This document shows positions 28,154 to 36,254 of a stretch of DNA of 64,000 nucleotides, one piece after another. The notes under the pieces were generated by a model. It had not been told where the DNA came from. It worked only from the letters and a program-made list of their open reading frames with translations, and did not search any database. Made by a program: the position numbers and the translations under genes. Positions within the stretch are counted from its first letter, which is position 1, and the number at the start of each line of letters is the position of its first letter. The stretch covers positions 124,001-188,000 of the forward strand of contig NZ_BONX01000036.1 in assembly GCF_016862935.1 (NCBI RefSeq). The letters are read 5' to 3'. Source of the stretch: Plantactinospora mayteni (lineage in GTDB: Bacteria > Actinomycetota > Actinomycetes > Mycobacteriales > Micromonosporaceae).

Positions 28154-28903
28154 TCACCTGATGTCGCAGACCCGCAGTCCGCCGGTGGTCTGGTCCTGGT
28201 CCAGCAGGGCCTGGAGGTTGTCCTGCCCCCCGCTGGCGTAGGTCACGTCCACCGGCACGCTCAGCTCGGTGGTCAACGACACGTCGCCGATCTGGAACGA
28301 GGCGATCTCCGGCTCGGCCTCGACCCGACGCTCGAACTCGGCCGGCGACTCCCGCTGCTGGGCGGACTCGCAGAGCAGGTCGTACGCCTTGCGGAAGTCC
28401 CCGTCGTCGATCGCGTCGAGGTAGTCGGTCACCACCGTCCTGGCCTGCTCGTTCAACGCCTGTGAGCCGGAGATCAGCAGGCCGACCAGGGCCACTCCGC
28501 CACCGCCGCAGAAGAGTACGACGGCGAGCGCGGCCACCCCGAGCCCGAGCCACAACCGGACCCCACGCCCCTCGCTGGGCGGCGCGGCGAACAGCGGCTC
28601 GGCGCCGGGGCCCGGTGGCGGCGCCGGCACGCTCGGCGGCACCGGCACGTACCCGGCCGGAGGCATCCCGAACCCGGTCGGCTGCGGCGGCCCGTACCCG
28701 CCAGGGTGCGGCGGCCCGTACCCGGGCGGAGGCACCGGCGGTCCCGGCTGCGGCGGGTACCCGGGCGGCGGCGAGCCGACGTTGCCGGGTGGCGGGCCGT
28801 ACCCGCCGGGCGGCGGCACGGGTCCGCCGGACGGGGCCGGGTCGTCAGCCCGGACGGACTCGGGTGAGGACGACGGGCCGCCGGGCGGTCCGGGAACGGT
28901 CAT
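28154..28903 (-). CDS. Proline-rich single-pass membrane protein with extracytoplasmic domain
   Basis: A 249-aa protein. Residues 1-110 are very Pro/Gly-rich with PPPGYGPP-like repeats and presumably cytoplasmic. One strong membrane helix lies near residues 117-145 (WLGLGVAALAVVLF and following). The outer domain (DYLDAIDDGDFRKAYDLLC onward) resembles NTF2-like/DUF4878 modules that often sit on sensors or cell-wall proteins. ATG 28903. No ligand can be named. The 205-nt gap to glyS shows no further feature. Confidence 0.8.
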   Translation of the reverse strand: MTVPGPPGGPSSSPESVRADDPAPSGGPVPPPGGYGPPPGNVGSPPPGYPPQPGPPVPPPGYGPPHPGGYGPPQPTGFGMPPAGYVPVPPSVPAPPPGPGAEPLFAAPPSEGRGVRLWLGLGVAALAVVLFCGGGGVALVGLLISGSQALNEQARTVVTDYLDAIDDGDFRKAYDLLCESAQQRESPAEFERRVEAEPEIASFQIGDVSLTTELSVPVDVTYASGGQDNLQALLDQDQTTGGLRVCDIR

Positions 28904-28927
28904 GGCGCAAGGGTAGTGCCCGGGTCA

Positions 28928-29269
28928 TCACCGGCCGGAGTCAGCGGCCCGGTCGCTCGGGGTGACTTCGACCTGACCGTCCGGTTCGGCACTGGCCAGC
29001 GCCTCGTACGCGGACGGCTCGTCGAGCGACTCGGCGAGCAACGGAGTGGCGTTGACCTTGACGTCGAAGGCGCCGAGGGCCCGCCGGTAGGTGCCGACCG
29101 ACTCCCACTCGGTGACCAGGCACCAGTGCCGGGGGTCGTCGAGGGCCCGCAGCAGTTGGCCCCGGCGGTATCCGGGCCGGGCGGCGAGGGCGGCCAGCGC
29201 GGCGTGGGCCCGTTCCGTGAAGGTTCCGGCGCTCTCCTCCGGCACCACGAACCGGTTGGTCACGAGCAC
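28928..29269 (-). CDS. Antibiotic-biosynthesis-monooxygenase (ABM)-fold protein
   Basis: A 113-aa protein of the dimeric alpha-beta barrel type. Pattern: MLVTNRFVVPEESAGTF, a long helix rich in Ala (AHAALAALAARPGY), then HWCLVTEWESVGTYRRAL. Such proteins include small monooxygenases and haem-degrading enzymes, but no haem-binding pattern is clear. The GTG at 29269 follows GGAGG. It is followed 24 nt later by the Pro-rich membrane protein gene. Confidence 0.78.
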   Translation of the reverse strand: MLVTNRFVVPEESAGTFTERAHAALAALAARPGYRRGQLLRALDDPRHWCLVTEWESVGTYRRALGAFDVKVNATPLLAESLDEPSAYEALASAEPDGQVEVTPSDRAADSGR

Positions 29270-29365
29270 GTACGCCTCCCTGCCGTCGGCCCCGGCCCGG
29301 CGAGCGGGGGTGTCGCTGGCGACAGCTCACCGGCCGGGGCACCGAGATCTCGTAGAGTCTGTGGG

Positions 29366-29626
29366 ATGCAGCGTACGCAGAGCGTTCTGCTGACCCGGCT
29401 GGCCCGGGTCAACCCCACCGGCGTGTTCCTGGCCGCACTGGTGCTGGTGCTGGTCGGCCTCTTCGCGCCGGGGATCGTCGGCGGAGCACTGCTGCTGGCG
29501 CTCGCCGTCGGGCTGGCCGCGCTGCTGGTGACCACCTGGCCGGTGCAGCGCCCGGCGACCCGGATCCTCCGGCTGGTGATCCTGACCCTGCTGGTCGGCG
29601 CCGCGCTGATGAAGATCCTCAGTTGA
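29366..29626 (+). CDS. Small integral membrane protein (86 aa)
   Basis: About three-quarters hydrophobic, with two or three membrane helices (TGVFLAALVLVLVGLFAPGIVGG and following, and a C-terminal LRLVILTLLVG). I do not recognise a function. The ATG at 29366 is preceded by TAGAGT 7-13 nt upstream, suggesting a leaderless or very short-leader mRNA. It is divergent from the ABM gene and lies upstream of the Zur box of znuA, not in its operon. Confidence 0.7.
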   Translation: MQRTQSVLLTRLARVNPTGVFLAALVLVLVGLFAPGIVGGALLLALAVGLAALLVTTWPVQRPATRILRLVILTLLVGAALMKILS

Positions 29627-29725
29627 CCGCCCGACCCCTGATGATCCCACGAAATCGGCCGGCTCGCCCGGTTCGACGCGACCGGCACGGCCACGTGAAG
29701 CGGTTTCATGCAAGCATGCGTTTTT

Positions 29726-29744
29726 GACAATCATTCTCATTGTC
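29726..29744 (+). promoter_or_regulatory. Zur/Fur-type box upstream of znuA
   Basis: GACAATCATTCTCATTGTC has perfect 6-bp outer arms (GACAAT/ATTGTC) around a 7-nt centre and agrees with the classical Fur box at 14 of 19 positions by eye. It ends 16 nt before the znuA ATG. With the zur gene in the same locus, zinc repression of znuACB is the natural reading. Confidence 0.8.
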
Positions 29745-29760
29745 GCGGAGAGTGGACGGC

Positions 29761-30750
29761 ATGGTGATCCGCTCCGCCCCCCGTACCGTCGCCCTCGCCG
29801 CCACCGGCCTACTCGCGCTGACCGGCGCCGCCGCCTGCGGCACCGACGGCCCCGGCGCCGACCCCGACCGGGTCGACGTCGTCGCCGCCTTCTATCCGCT
29901 CCAGTTCGTCACCGAGCGGGTCGGCGGGGACGCCGTCCGGGTGACCAACCTCGCCAAGCCCGGCGCCGAGCCGCACGACCTGGAACTCAACCCCGGCCAG
30001 GTCGGCCAGGTCACCGACGCCGAACTGGTCGTCTACCTGGCCGGCTTCCAGCCGAGCGTGGACGAGGCGGTGCAACAGCAGGCCGGCGACCGGGCCTTCG
30101 ACGTGGCCACCGTGCAGCCGCTGCTGGCCGCGACCGCCGGCGGGCACGAGCACGAGGGCGAGGGCGTGCACGAGGGCGAGGGCGCGGCCGAGGAGCCGGG
30201 TGCCGAGGAGGAGCACGCGGAGGGGACGAACGGCAAGGACCCGCACGTCTGGCTGGACCCGAGCCGGCTGGCCGGGATCGCCGACAGGCTGGCCGAGCGG
30301 CTGGGTGCGGTCGACCCGGACCGGGCCGCCGACTACACCGCCCGGGCGAAGGCGCTGCGCACCGAACTGGAGACCCTGGATTCCGAGTACGCCCAGGGGC
30401 TGAAGACCTGCCAGCGGCGGGAACTGGTGACCAGCCACACCGCGTTCGCGTACCTGGCGGAGCGCTATCAACTGGAGCAGATCGGCATCTCCGGGCTGAC
30501 CCCGGAGGACGAACCGGCCCCGCAGCGGCTGGCCGAGGTGGCCGCCGAGGCCCGGGAGCACAGGACCACCACCATCTTCTTCGAGACCCTGGTCAGCCCG
30601 AAGGTCGCCGAGACGATCGCCCGGGAGGTCGGGGCGAAGACCGCCGTACTGGATCCGATCGAGGGCCTGCAACCCGGCAGTACCGGGGACTACCTTTCGG
30701 TGATGCGCAGCAACCTCGCAGCCCTGCAGACCGCACTGGGATGCTCTTGA
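29761..30750 (+). CDS. znuA: Zinc ABC transporter substrate-binding lipoprotein ZnuA
   Basis: High-affinity zinc receptor outside the membrane; 329 aa. It has a signal peptide with a probable lipobox at GAAAC. Metal ligands are expected at His in EPHDLELNP, His in KDPHVWLDP, His in VTSHTAFAYL and an acidic residue in FFETLVSP. Between residues 125 and 160 is the zinc-scavenging His/Glu loop (GGHEHEGEG, HEGEGAAEE). ATG 29761 with GGAGAG 8 nt upstream. Its TGA overlaps the znuC ATG by 1 nt (TGATG). Controlled by the Zur-type box at 29726-29744. Confidence 0.95.
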   Translation: MVIRSAPRTVALAATGLLALTGAAACGTDGPGADPDRVDVVAAFYPLQFVTERVGGDAVRVTNLAKPGAEPHDLELNPGQVGQVTDAELVVYLAGFQPSVDEAVQQQAGDRAFDVATVQPLLAATAGGHEHEGEGVHEGEGAAEEPGAEEEHAEGTNGKDPHVWLDPSRLAGIADRLAERLGAVDPDRAADYTARAKALRTELETLDSEYAQGLKTCQRRELVTSHTAFAYLAERYQLEQIGISGLTPEDEPAPQRLAEVAAEAREHRTTTIFFETLVSPKVAETIAREVGAKTAVLDPIEGLQPGSTGDYLSVMRSNLAALQTALGCS

Positions 30751-31610
30751 TGACCGAACCTGTGAACCTTTTCCAACCTGAACCGCGCGGCGCTCACACA
30801 CCGCGTCCGACCTCGCGGTCCGTGGAACCGCAAGGGGAGGTTGAAAAAGGTTCAGTCGTCACCGTGCAGCACGGGGTGGTCGCCTACGACGACCGGCCCG
30901 TGCTGCGGGGCGTTTCGCTGCGGATCGACCCCGGCGAGGTGGTCGCCGTACTCGGCGCCAACGGCTCGGGCAAGTCCACCCTGATCCGGTCGATCCTCGG
31001 CCTGGTGCCGCTGGCCGCCGGGGCGGTCACCCTGTTCGGTACCCCGCAGCGCCGGTTCCGGCAGTGGGCCCGGATCGGGTACGTGCCGCAGCGGATGGGC
31101 GCCGGCAGCGGCGTACCGGCCACCGTGGCCGAGGTGGTCGCCTCGGGACGGCTGGCCCGCCGGGGCGTGTTCCGGCCGCCGGGACGGGTCGACCGGGCGG
31201 CGGTGGCCGAGGCGCTGGCGGCGGTCGGGCTCGCCGACCGGGCCGGTGACCCGGTGGCCACCCTCTCCGGCGGCCAGCAGCAGCGCACCCTGATCGCCCG
31301 GGCGCTGGCCGGCCGGCCGGAGCTGCTGGTCCTCGACGAGCCGACCGCCGGGGTCGACTCGGCCAGCCAGGACGCCTTCGCCGAGGCGCTGCGCGGGTTC
31401 GTCACCGACGGCGGGACGGTGCTGCTGGTCGCGCACGAACTCGGGCCGCTGGCCGGGGTGATCAGCCGGGCGGTGGTCGTACACGAGGGAACGATCGCGC
31501 ACGACGGCGCGGTGCCGGAACCGGTCGGGCACCACGCCGCGCCCGGACACGACCACGTCCACCCGCACGCGCCGGAGGAGTCGACGGGAATGTGGGGTGG
31601 ACGGGCATGA
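30750..31610 (+). CDS. znuC: Zinc ABC transporter ATP-binding protein ZnuC
   Basis: ATPase of the zinc importer; 286 aa from the ATG that overlaps the znuA stop. Walker A is GANGSGKST, the signature LSGGQQQR, Walker B LLVLDEPTAGVD and the switch His in LLVAHELG. The C-terminus is His-rich (GHHAAPGHDHVHPH), as in other metal ATPases. The first 35 or so residues before VVTVQHGVVAYDD are not conserved in the family and are encoded by a 93-nt inverted-repeat segment (30762-30854). Initiation might instead occur inside that segment. The znuB start overlaps by 4 nt (ATGA). Confidence 0.94.
   Translation: MTEPVNLFQPEPRGAHTPRPTSRSVEPQGEVEKGSVVTVQHGVVAYDDRPVLRGVSLRIDPGEVVAVLGANGSGKSTLIRSILGLVPLAAGAVTLFGTPQRRFRQWARIGYVPQRMGAGSGVPATVAEVVASGRLARRGVFRPPGRVDRAAVAEALAAVGLADRAGDPVATLSGGQQQRTLIARALAGRPELLVLDEPTAGVDSASQDAFAEALRGFVTDGGTVLLVAHELGPLAGVISRAVVVHEGTIAHDGAVPEPVGHHAAPGHDHVHPHAPEESTGMWGGRA
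30762..30854 (+). repeat. Inverted repeat at the znuA/znuC junction; left end shared with 59454-59483
   Basis: TGAACCTTTTCCAACCT (30763-30779) and AGGTTGAAAAAGGTTCA (30838-30854) are complementary at 16 of 17 positions with a 58-nt spacer. The left 31 nt (30762-30792) also resemble 59454-59483, a non-coding site: the same first 10 bases and the same last 13 (GAACCGCGCGGCG). This suggests a mobile or dispersed element lying in frame within the znuC 5' end. Confidence 0.75.
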
Positions 31611-32569
31611 GCCTCTTCCAGTACGACTTCATGATCCGGGCCCTGGTCGGGGCGCTGGTGATCGGGCTGGCCGCCCCGGCGCTCGGCGTCTATCTGGTGC
31701 AGCGCCGGATGTCGCTGATCGGTGACGGGGTCGGGCACGTCGCGCTGACCGGGGTCGGGGTCGGACTGCTGCTCGACCAGTCCCCGGTGCTGACGGCGGT
31801 GATCGTCGCGGCGGTCGCGGCGGTCGCCATCGAACTGATCCGGGAACGCGGCCGGACGTCCGGCGACGTCGCGCTGGCGATGCTCTTCTACGGCGGCATC
31901 GCCGGTGGCGTGATGCTGGTCGGGCTCTCCGGCAGCCGGAGCAACGCCAACCTGATGGCGTACCTCTTCGGCTCGCTGACCACGACGTCGCCGGAGGATC
32001 TGGTGGTGATCGTGGTCCTCGCGGCGGTGGTCCTGACGACCATGGTCGCGTTGCGCCCGGCGCTCTTCGCGATCTGCCACGACGAGGAGTACGCCCGGGT
32101 CTCCGGGCTGCCGGTCCGGGCGCTGAACCTGCTGCTCGCGGTGACCACGGCGGTGACCGTGACGATCGCGATGCGGGCGGTCGGGCTGCTGCTGATCAGC
32201 GCCCTGATGGTGGTGCCGGTGGCCACCGCGCAACTCGTCACCCGGGGCTTCCTCGGCACCATGCTCGCCGCGATGGGGCTGGGGCTGCTCGCCTCCGGCT
32301 CCGGGGTGTGGCTGGCCGGCACCGCCAACACGGCGCTCGGAGCCACCATCGTGATCCTGGCGATAGCGCTGTTCCTGGTGGTCTCGGTGGGCGTGGCGGT
32401 ACGCCGGGCGCTGGCCCGACGGCGGGCCGTACCCGGGCCGGAGCCGCACGTCGAGCCCTGTGACGTGGTGCTCGACTCCGCCCGGCGGACCACCCCGGAC
32501 GCGGCCCCGACGGCCGGGCCGGTACCGGTTGACCTTGAAACCCCGCACCGAACGGCAGTACGCCGTTAA
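31607..32569 (+). CDS. znuB: Zinc ABC transporter permease ZnuB
   Basis: Membrane channel of the zinc importer; 320 aa with about eight or nine helices. Family sequences are YDFMIRALVGALVIG, the VQRRMSLIGDGVGHVALTGV segment typical of metal ABC-3 permeases, and RAVGLLLISALMVVPVATAQ. The ATG at 31607 overlaps the znuC stop (ATGA). The last 45 residues are a Pro/Arg-rich cytoplasmic tail. The ArsR gene starts 19 nt downstream. Confidence 0.94.
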   Translation: MSLFQYDFMIRALVGALVIGLAAPALGVYLVQRRMSLIGDGVGHVALTGVGVGLLLDQSPVLTAVIVAAVAAVAIELIRERGRTSGDVALAMLFYGGIAGGVMLVGLSGSRSNANLMAYLFGSLTTTSPEDLVVIVVLAAVVLTTMVALRPALFAICHDEEYARVSGLPVRALNLLLAVTTAVTVTIAMRAVGLLLISALMVVPVATAQLVTRGFLGTMLAAMGLGLLASGSGVWLAGTANTALGATIVILAIALFLVVSVGVAVRRALARRRAVPGPEPHVEPCDVVLDSARRTTPDAAPTAGPVPVDLETPHRTAVRR

Positions 32570-32570
32570 C

Positions 32571-32583
32571 AACGGTTACCGTT
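32571..32583. promoter_or_regulatory. Candidate SmtB operator upstream of the ArsR gene
   Basis: AACGGTTACCGTT is a 13-bp palindrome with a single central base, ending 5 nt before the GTG of the ArsR-type regulator. A second smaller palindrome-like run (CGTTAACAACG) overlaps its left side. The position fits autoregulation by the ArsR/SmtB protein. Confidence 0.55.
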
Positions 32584-32588
32584 ACGGG

Positions 32589-32888
32589 GTGACGAGCACA
32601 AACGCCTACGAGGCCTATGCGGGCGCCGGTGAGCTGCTACGAGCGCTCGCCGCACCGATCCGGCTCGCCATCGTCAGCGAACTCGCGCACGGCGAACGAT
32701 GCGTACACGAACTGGTGGAAACGCTCGGCGCCCCGCAGCCGCTCGTCTCCCAGCACCTGCGGGTGCTGCGCGGAGCCGGGGTGGTACGCGGCTCACGACG
32801 CGGTCGGGAAATCGCCTATACCTTGGTCGACGAGCACATCGCGCATATCGTGGCGGACGCGGTGAGCCATTCGGGGGAAGCCACCTGA
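32589..32888 (+). CDS. ArsR-family zinc sensor of the SmtB/CzrA type
   Basis: A 99-aa winged-helix repressor. The recognition helix is in PQPLVSQHLRVLRGAG. At the C-terminus, helix alpha-5 has Asp81, His83, His94 and Glu97, exactly the D-x-H-x10-H-x2-(H/E) spacing of zinc-sensing SmtB/CzrA proteins. It lacks the alpha-3 Cys pair of arsenic or cadmium sensors. Start is the GTG at 32589 with no ribosome-binding site except GGGG; probably leaderless. It precedes zur by 46 nt, the same order as the smtB-furB pair of mycobacteria, where SmtB controls zur expression. Confidence 0.9.
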   Translation: MTSTNAYEAYAGAGELLRALAAPIRLAIVSELAHGERCVHELVETLGAPQPLVSQHLRVLRGAGVVRGSRRGREIAYTLVDEHIAHIVADAVSHSGEAT

Positions 32889-32934
32889 CGGGGACGTCCC
32901 GGGAGGCAACTGACCACGACGCGAGGAGGGCGAG

Positions 32935-33342
32935 ATGGTGGCGGCGGACAGCGGTACGGCGGTACGCAACACCCGACAGCGCAGCGCGGTCAGCGCACTG
33001 CTCGGCGAGGTCGAAGGCTTCCACAGCGCCCAGGACCTGCACGCGATGCTGCGCAGCCGGGGCGAGCGGGTCGGCCTGACCACCGTCTACCGCACCCTCC
33101 AGGGGCTCGCCGACGCGGGCGAGATCGACGTGATGCGCCCGCCGGGCGGCGAGCACCTCTACCGGCGGTGCAGCGAGGGGCACCACCACCACCTGGTCTG
33201 CCGGGCCTGCGGGCGTACGGTCGAGGTGGAGGGGCCGGCCGTGGAGAGCTGGGCCGATCGGGTCGCCAACAAGCACGGCTTCTCCGACGTCAGCCACACC
33301 CTGGAGATCTTCGGCACCTGCCCGGAGTGCGCGCGTCGCTGA
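32935..33342 (+). CDS. zur: Fur-family zinc uptake regulator Zur
   Basis: A 135-aa Fur-family repressor. The N-terminal winged helix contains the TTVYRTLQGLADAG stretch. The metal part has HHHHLVCRACG and a second CPEC pair near the C-terminus, which together make the structural zinc site; the sensing site uses nearby His/Glu residues. ATG 32935 after GAGGAGGG. Being next to znuACB and SmtB, zinc rather than iron is the likely metal. It would act on the box at 29726-29744. Confidence 0.93.
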   Translation: MVAADSGTAVRNTRQRSAVSALLGEVEGFHSAQDLHAMLRSRGERVGLTTVYRTLQGLADAGEIDVMRPPGGEHLYRRCSEGHHHHLVCRACGRTVEVEGPAVESWADRVANKHGFSDVSHTLEIFGTCPECARR

Positions 33343-33454
33343 CGTAACAGCCACGCTGGCCGGTGAGCTGAGCCGGCCACGCTGGCCGGTGACCTGAGCT
33401 GAGCCGGCCGGTGATCTGAGCTGAGCCGGCAGCCGGGCGGTGACCTGGGCCCGG
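33343..33454. repeat. Tandem repeats between convergent zur and CHAT genes
   Basis: Three to four imperfect copies of a 20-31 nt unit built of GCTGGCCGGTGA, CTGAGCTGA and GCCGGCC (33351-33450). The unit is self-complementary in part and could act as a terminator for both genes. Confidence 0.75.
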
Positions 33455-36067
33455 TCAGCCCGCCCCGAAGCAGACGAACGCCGCCGCCGTGGCCTGCGCG
33501 GAGCCGTCGCCGAGGGCGGTGAACTCCCGCTGGGCGGCGGCGAGCGCCGACGCCGGCCGGACACCGGCCTCCATCCGGCGGTGCAGGTCCAGCACCAGCG
33601 CGGTGGTCAGGTCCGCCGGCACCGGCAGCACGGCGGCGATCAGACTGCTGGCGCCGAGGGCCAGCAGCACCGAGGTGAACCCCATCACCTCGTCGCCGGG
33701 GCGTACCCCGGACAGCCCCGAGTCGCAGGCGGACAGTACGACACAGCCGGGCGGTCGGGGCAGCCGCTCCAACTCGTACGCGGTCAGCGGGCCGTCCGCG
33801 AGTTCCAGTGTGGAGAAGAGCGGGTTGTCGGCCCGGAACGTCCCGTGCGCCGCGATGTGTGCCAGCCGGGCCCCGTCCAGCCCCGTGGTCACCGCCTCCG
33901 CGGTCGCGCCCTTTCCGGCCAGCAGTCGCGCCCCGGGCAGCACCTGGCTCAGCAGGCGTACCTCGGTCTCGGCGGCCGGCAGGCGCGGACCGGCGGCCAA
34001 CAGCGGCGATCCGTCCGGCACCGTACGGCGGGCGGCGTGCAGCCACGCCGTCGCCGACGGAGCCACGGTCACCGGCCGACCGGCGCAGGTCGGCAACCCG
34101 GCCCAGGCAACGGCGTGCAACGCCCCGATCGGCACCATCACCAGCGGCCGGTCGGCCAGGCGTGCCCGCAGCGGCTCGAAGAGCTGCCGGTCCAGTGCCG
34201 CCGAGGCATGCGCGACCCCGGCCCGCGCGTCCGGGGTGTCCCCGGTGACGACCAACCGGCGCAGCCCGAACCGGTGCAGCCGGGCCGCGTGCAGGGCCGC
34301 CTCCAGCGGGCCGAGGTCGTGCAGGGTCGCCCGACCGTCCCGAAGCAGCACCGCCCGGAGCCGCTCCCGGTGGGCCACGAGTTCCACCAGTACGGCCCGG
34401 CCGAGGCACTCGCCGAGGGTGTGCACACCCGGTGGAGCCAGCAGTCCGCCGCCGCCGTCGACCCCCCGGGCCAGTTCCCGGATGTGCCGTTCCAGCCGGG
34501 CCTGCCGACGGCGCAGTGCGGTTACCGGCCGGCCCGTCAGCAGGGCCTCCTCCAGCGCGCCGCTGACCATCCGCAGTTCGGCGAGGGCGGCGGCCAGCCC
34601 GACGTCCTGCGGCGGGAGCACGGCCCGCATCCGCAGCGCACTGGCCCGCCACCGTTCCGTCCAGGCCAGCACCTGGGCGGGCGTACCGGAGCTGATCGCG
34701 AGGTCCACTCCCTCGGCCGCCAGTTCCTGGCCGTGTGCGCCGCTGTGCGCGCGCAGTTCGGTGGCGCCCAGCGCGGCCCGGTGGCCGTCGAGCACCGCCA
34801 GTCCGCGCTGTAACGCCCGGGCGCCACCCTGGTGGTCGCCGCCGAGCCGCCGGGACAGCGCCAGCGCGTACCAGCCCTGCGCCCGCCGCGACGCCGTCCC
34901 CCGGCGGCGCGCCCGCGCGGCGACCGCCAGCAGTTCGAGCGCCCGCCCGGTACGACCCAGCGCGGCGGCCAGCCCGGCGGCCTCGATCCGGGTGGTCAGC
35001 GCCGGGACCGGCCAACCGGTGGCGTCGAGCTGGTCGGCGGTACGCACCATCGCGGCCAGCAACGCCGCCGAGCGGGTGCCCCGGCGCAGTTCCGCGCGCA
35101 GTTCGACGTGCCGGGCGAAGGCGGCCCAGGTGCGGCGCCCCTGACGGCGGAACCGGACCCGTGCCGCGGCGGCGGCCTCGGTGGCGGTCGTCAGGTCACC
35201 GGCGAGCAACGCGGCCCGGGCCCGGGCGAGCAGCGCCTCGGCGAGGTCAGACGCCATCCCGCGCCGTTGCAGCTCCCGTACGGCGAGGCTGGCCACCTCG
35301 ACCGCCTCGTCCACCAGTGGCACCGAGAGCAGCAGCTCGAACCGGTCCAGCAGCAGCGCCGGTCGGGGCACCTTGAGCTGGGCGTACTCCTCCTCGACGG
35401 CGGCGAAGCGGCGCAGCGCCCCAGGAATGTCGCCGCCGTGGCTCGCGGCGATGCCGAGGTTCCACCGGACGTCGGCGGCGGCCAGGTCCAGCCCGAGCCG
35501 TTGGAAGATGGCGGCGGCGGAGCCGAGGTCGTCGTCGGCGCCCAGGCTCGCCCCCCGGTGCGCGTTCAGCAGCCCCCGGTTGTTCCGGGCCCGCGCCTCC
35601 AGCAGCAGGTCACCCTCGCGTTGGGCGATGTCCACCGCGATCCCGTACTCCCGGACCGCCGCCTCGAACTGGCCGCGGAAGTGCAGCACCACGCCCCGCT
35701 GCATCCGGGCCCGCCCGGCGTCGGCGCCGGTCAACTGGGGCAGCGCCGAGGTGACCGCGGCCAGTGCGGCGGAGGTACGGCCGGCGTTGGCCAACACGAA
35801 GCCGAGGCTCATCCTGGCCAGTGCCGCCACCCGGGGTGACCCGGCGGCCCGCAGCGCACGGCGCAGATGCCGCAGCGCCCCCGGCAGGTCGTTGAGTTCC
35901 CGCAGGGCCAGCCCGATCGCCCGCTCCGCGGTGGAGCGCTCGTCCGCGTCGGGTTGCCCGGTCTCCAGCACCCGCCGCCCGATCATGATTGCTTCCCGGG
36001 GATAGCGCTGAACGGCGTCGAGCGCGGCCCGGGCCGTGGGAGCGACGGAGCCGGCGCTGTCACCCAT
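33455..36067 (-). CDS. TPR-CHAT caspase-like protease
   Basis: An 870-aa cytoplasmic protein. Residues 1 to about 480 are helical TPR-like repeats (Ala/Leu-rich, with repeated helix pairs such as ARARNNRGLLNAHRGASLG). The C-terminal 300 residues are a CHAT domain with catalytic His741 (HIAAHGTFRADNPLF) and Cys781 (VVLSACDSG), both intact. CHAT proteases are caspase/separase relatives used in conflict systems such as the Csx29/Craspase effector. Start is the ATG at 36067 after GGGGA; a GTG at 36109 is an alternative. It is divergent from the subtilase-sigma operon and shares a 187-nt control region with it. Confidence 0.9.
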   Translation of the reverse strand: MGDSAGSVAPTARAALDAVQRYPREAIMIGRRVLETGQPDADERSTAERAIGLALRELNDLPGALRHLRRALRAAGSPRVAALARMSLGFVLANAGRTSAALAAVTSALPQLTGADAGRARMQRGVVLHFRGQFEAAVREYGIAVDIAQREGDLLLEARARNNRGLLNAHRGASLGADDDLGSAAAIFQRLGLDLAAADVRWNLGIAASHGGDIPGALRRFAAVEEEYAQLKVPRPALLLDRFELLLSVPLVDEAVEVASLAVRELQRRGMASDLAEALLARARAALLAGDLTTATEAAAAARVRFRRQGRRTWAAFARHVELRAELRRGTRSAALLAAMVRTADQLDATGWPVPALTTRIEAAGLAAALGRTGRALELLAVAARARRRGTASRRAQGWYALALSRRLGGDHQGGARALQRGLAVLDGHRAALGATELRAHSGAHGQELAAEGVDLAISSGTPAQVLAWTERWRASALRMRAVLPPQDVGLAAALAELRMVSGALEEALLTGRPVTALRRRQARLERHIRELARGVDGGGGLLAPPGVHTLGECLGRAVLVELVAHRERLRAVLLRDGRATLHDLGPLEAALHAARLHRFGLRRLVVTGDTPDARAGVAHASAALDRQLFEPLRARLADRPLVMVPIGALHAVAWAGLPTCAGRPVTVAPSATAWLHAARRTVPDGSPLLAAGPRLPAAETEVRLLSQVLPGARLLAGKGATAEAVTTGLDGARLAHIAAHGTFRADNPLFSTLELADGPLTAYELERLPRPPGCVVLSACDSGLSGVRPGDEVMGFTSVLLALGASSLIAAVLPVPADLTTALVLDLHRRMEAGVRPASALAAAQREFTALGDGSAQATAAAFVCFGAG

Positions 36068-36254
36068 GCGGACAGAATCCCCGATAAATGGCCTTCGGTC
36101 AATCTGCACCGTTATCCGGGAAGAGGCGATATCCCAGCGCCTTCAGGATCCGTCATCATTGACAATCGACTATCATCGGAAAAGAATTGACGGCACGGGG
36201 GCGTTCAAGGAGTTGGCTCGTCGACCGCACCTTCTTCGCGTATTTGGAGGACCG
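36068..36254. promoter_or_regulatory. Shared divergent promoter region of the CHAT and subtilase genes
   Basis: This 187-nt segment is clearly AT-richer than its surroundings (for example GATAAATGG, CATCATTGACAATCGAC). A TTGACA sits near 36158, but no equally good -10 follows at 17 nt. The base composition suggests either strong regulation or recent acquisition. The subtilase ribosome-binding site GGAGG is at 36246-36250. Confidence 0.5.

Noticed and set aside
33455-36067. CHAT protein as part of a type III-E (Craspase) CRISPR system
   Set aside because: Only the CHAT/TPR fold is shared; no gRAMP/Cas7-11 gene or array in the window.
36158-36190. Sigma-A promoter TTGACA in the CHAT/subtilase control region
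   Set aside because: The -35 is good but the best -10 at 17 nt is AAGAAT; not convincing, and a different sigma factor is encoded in the operon.
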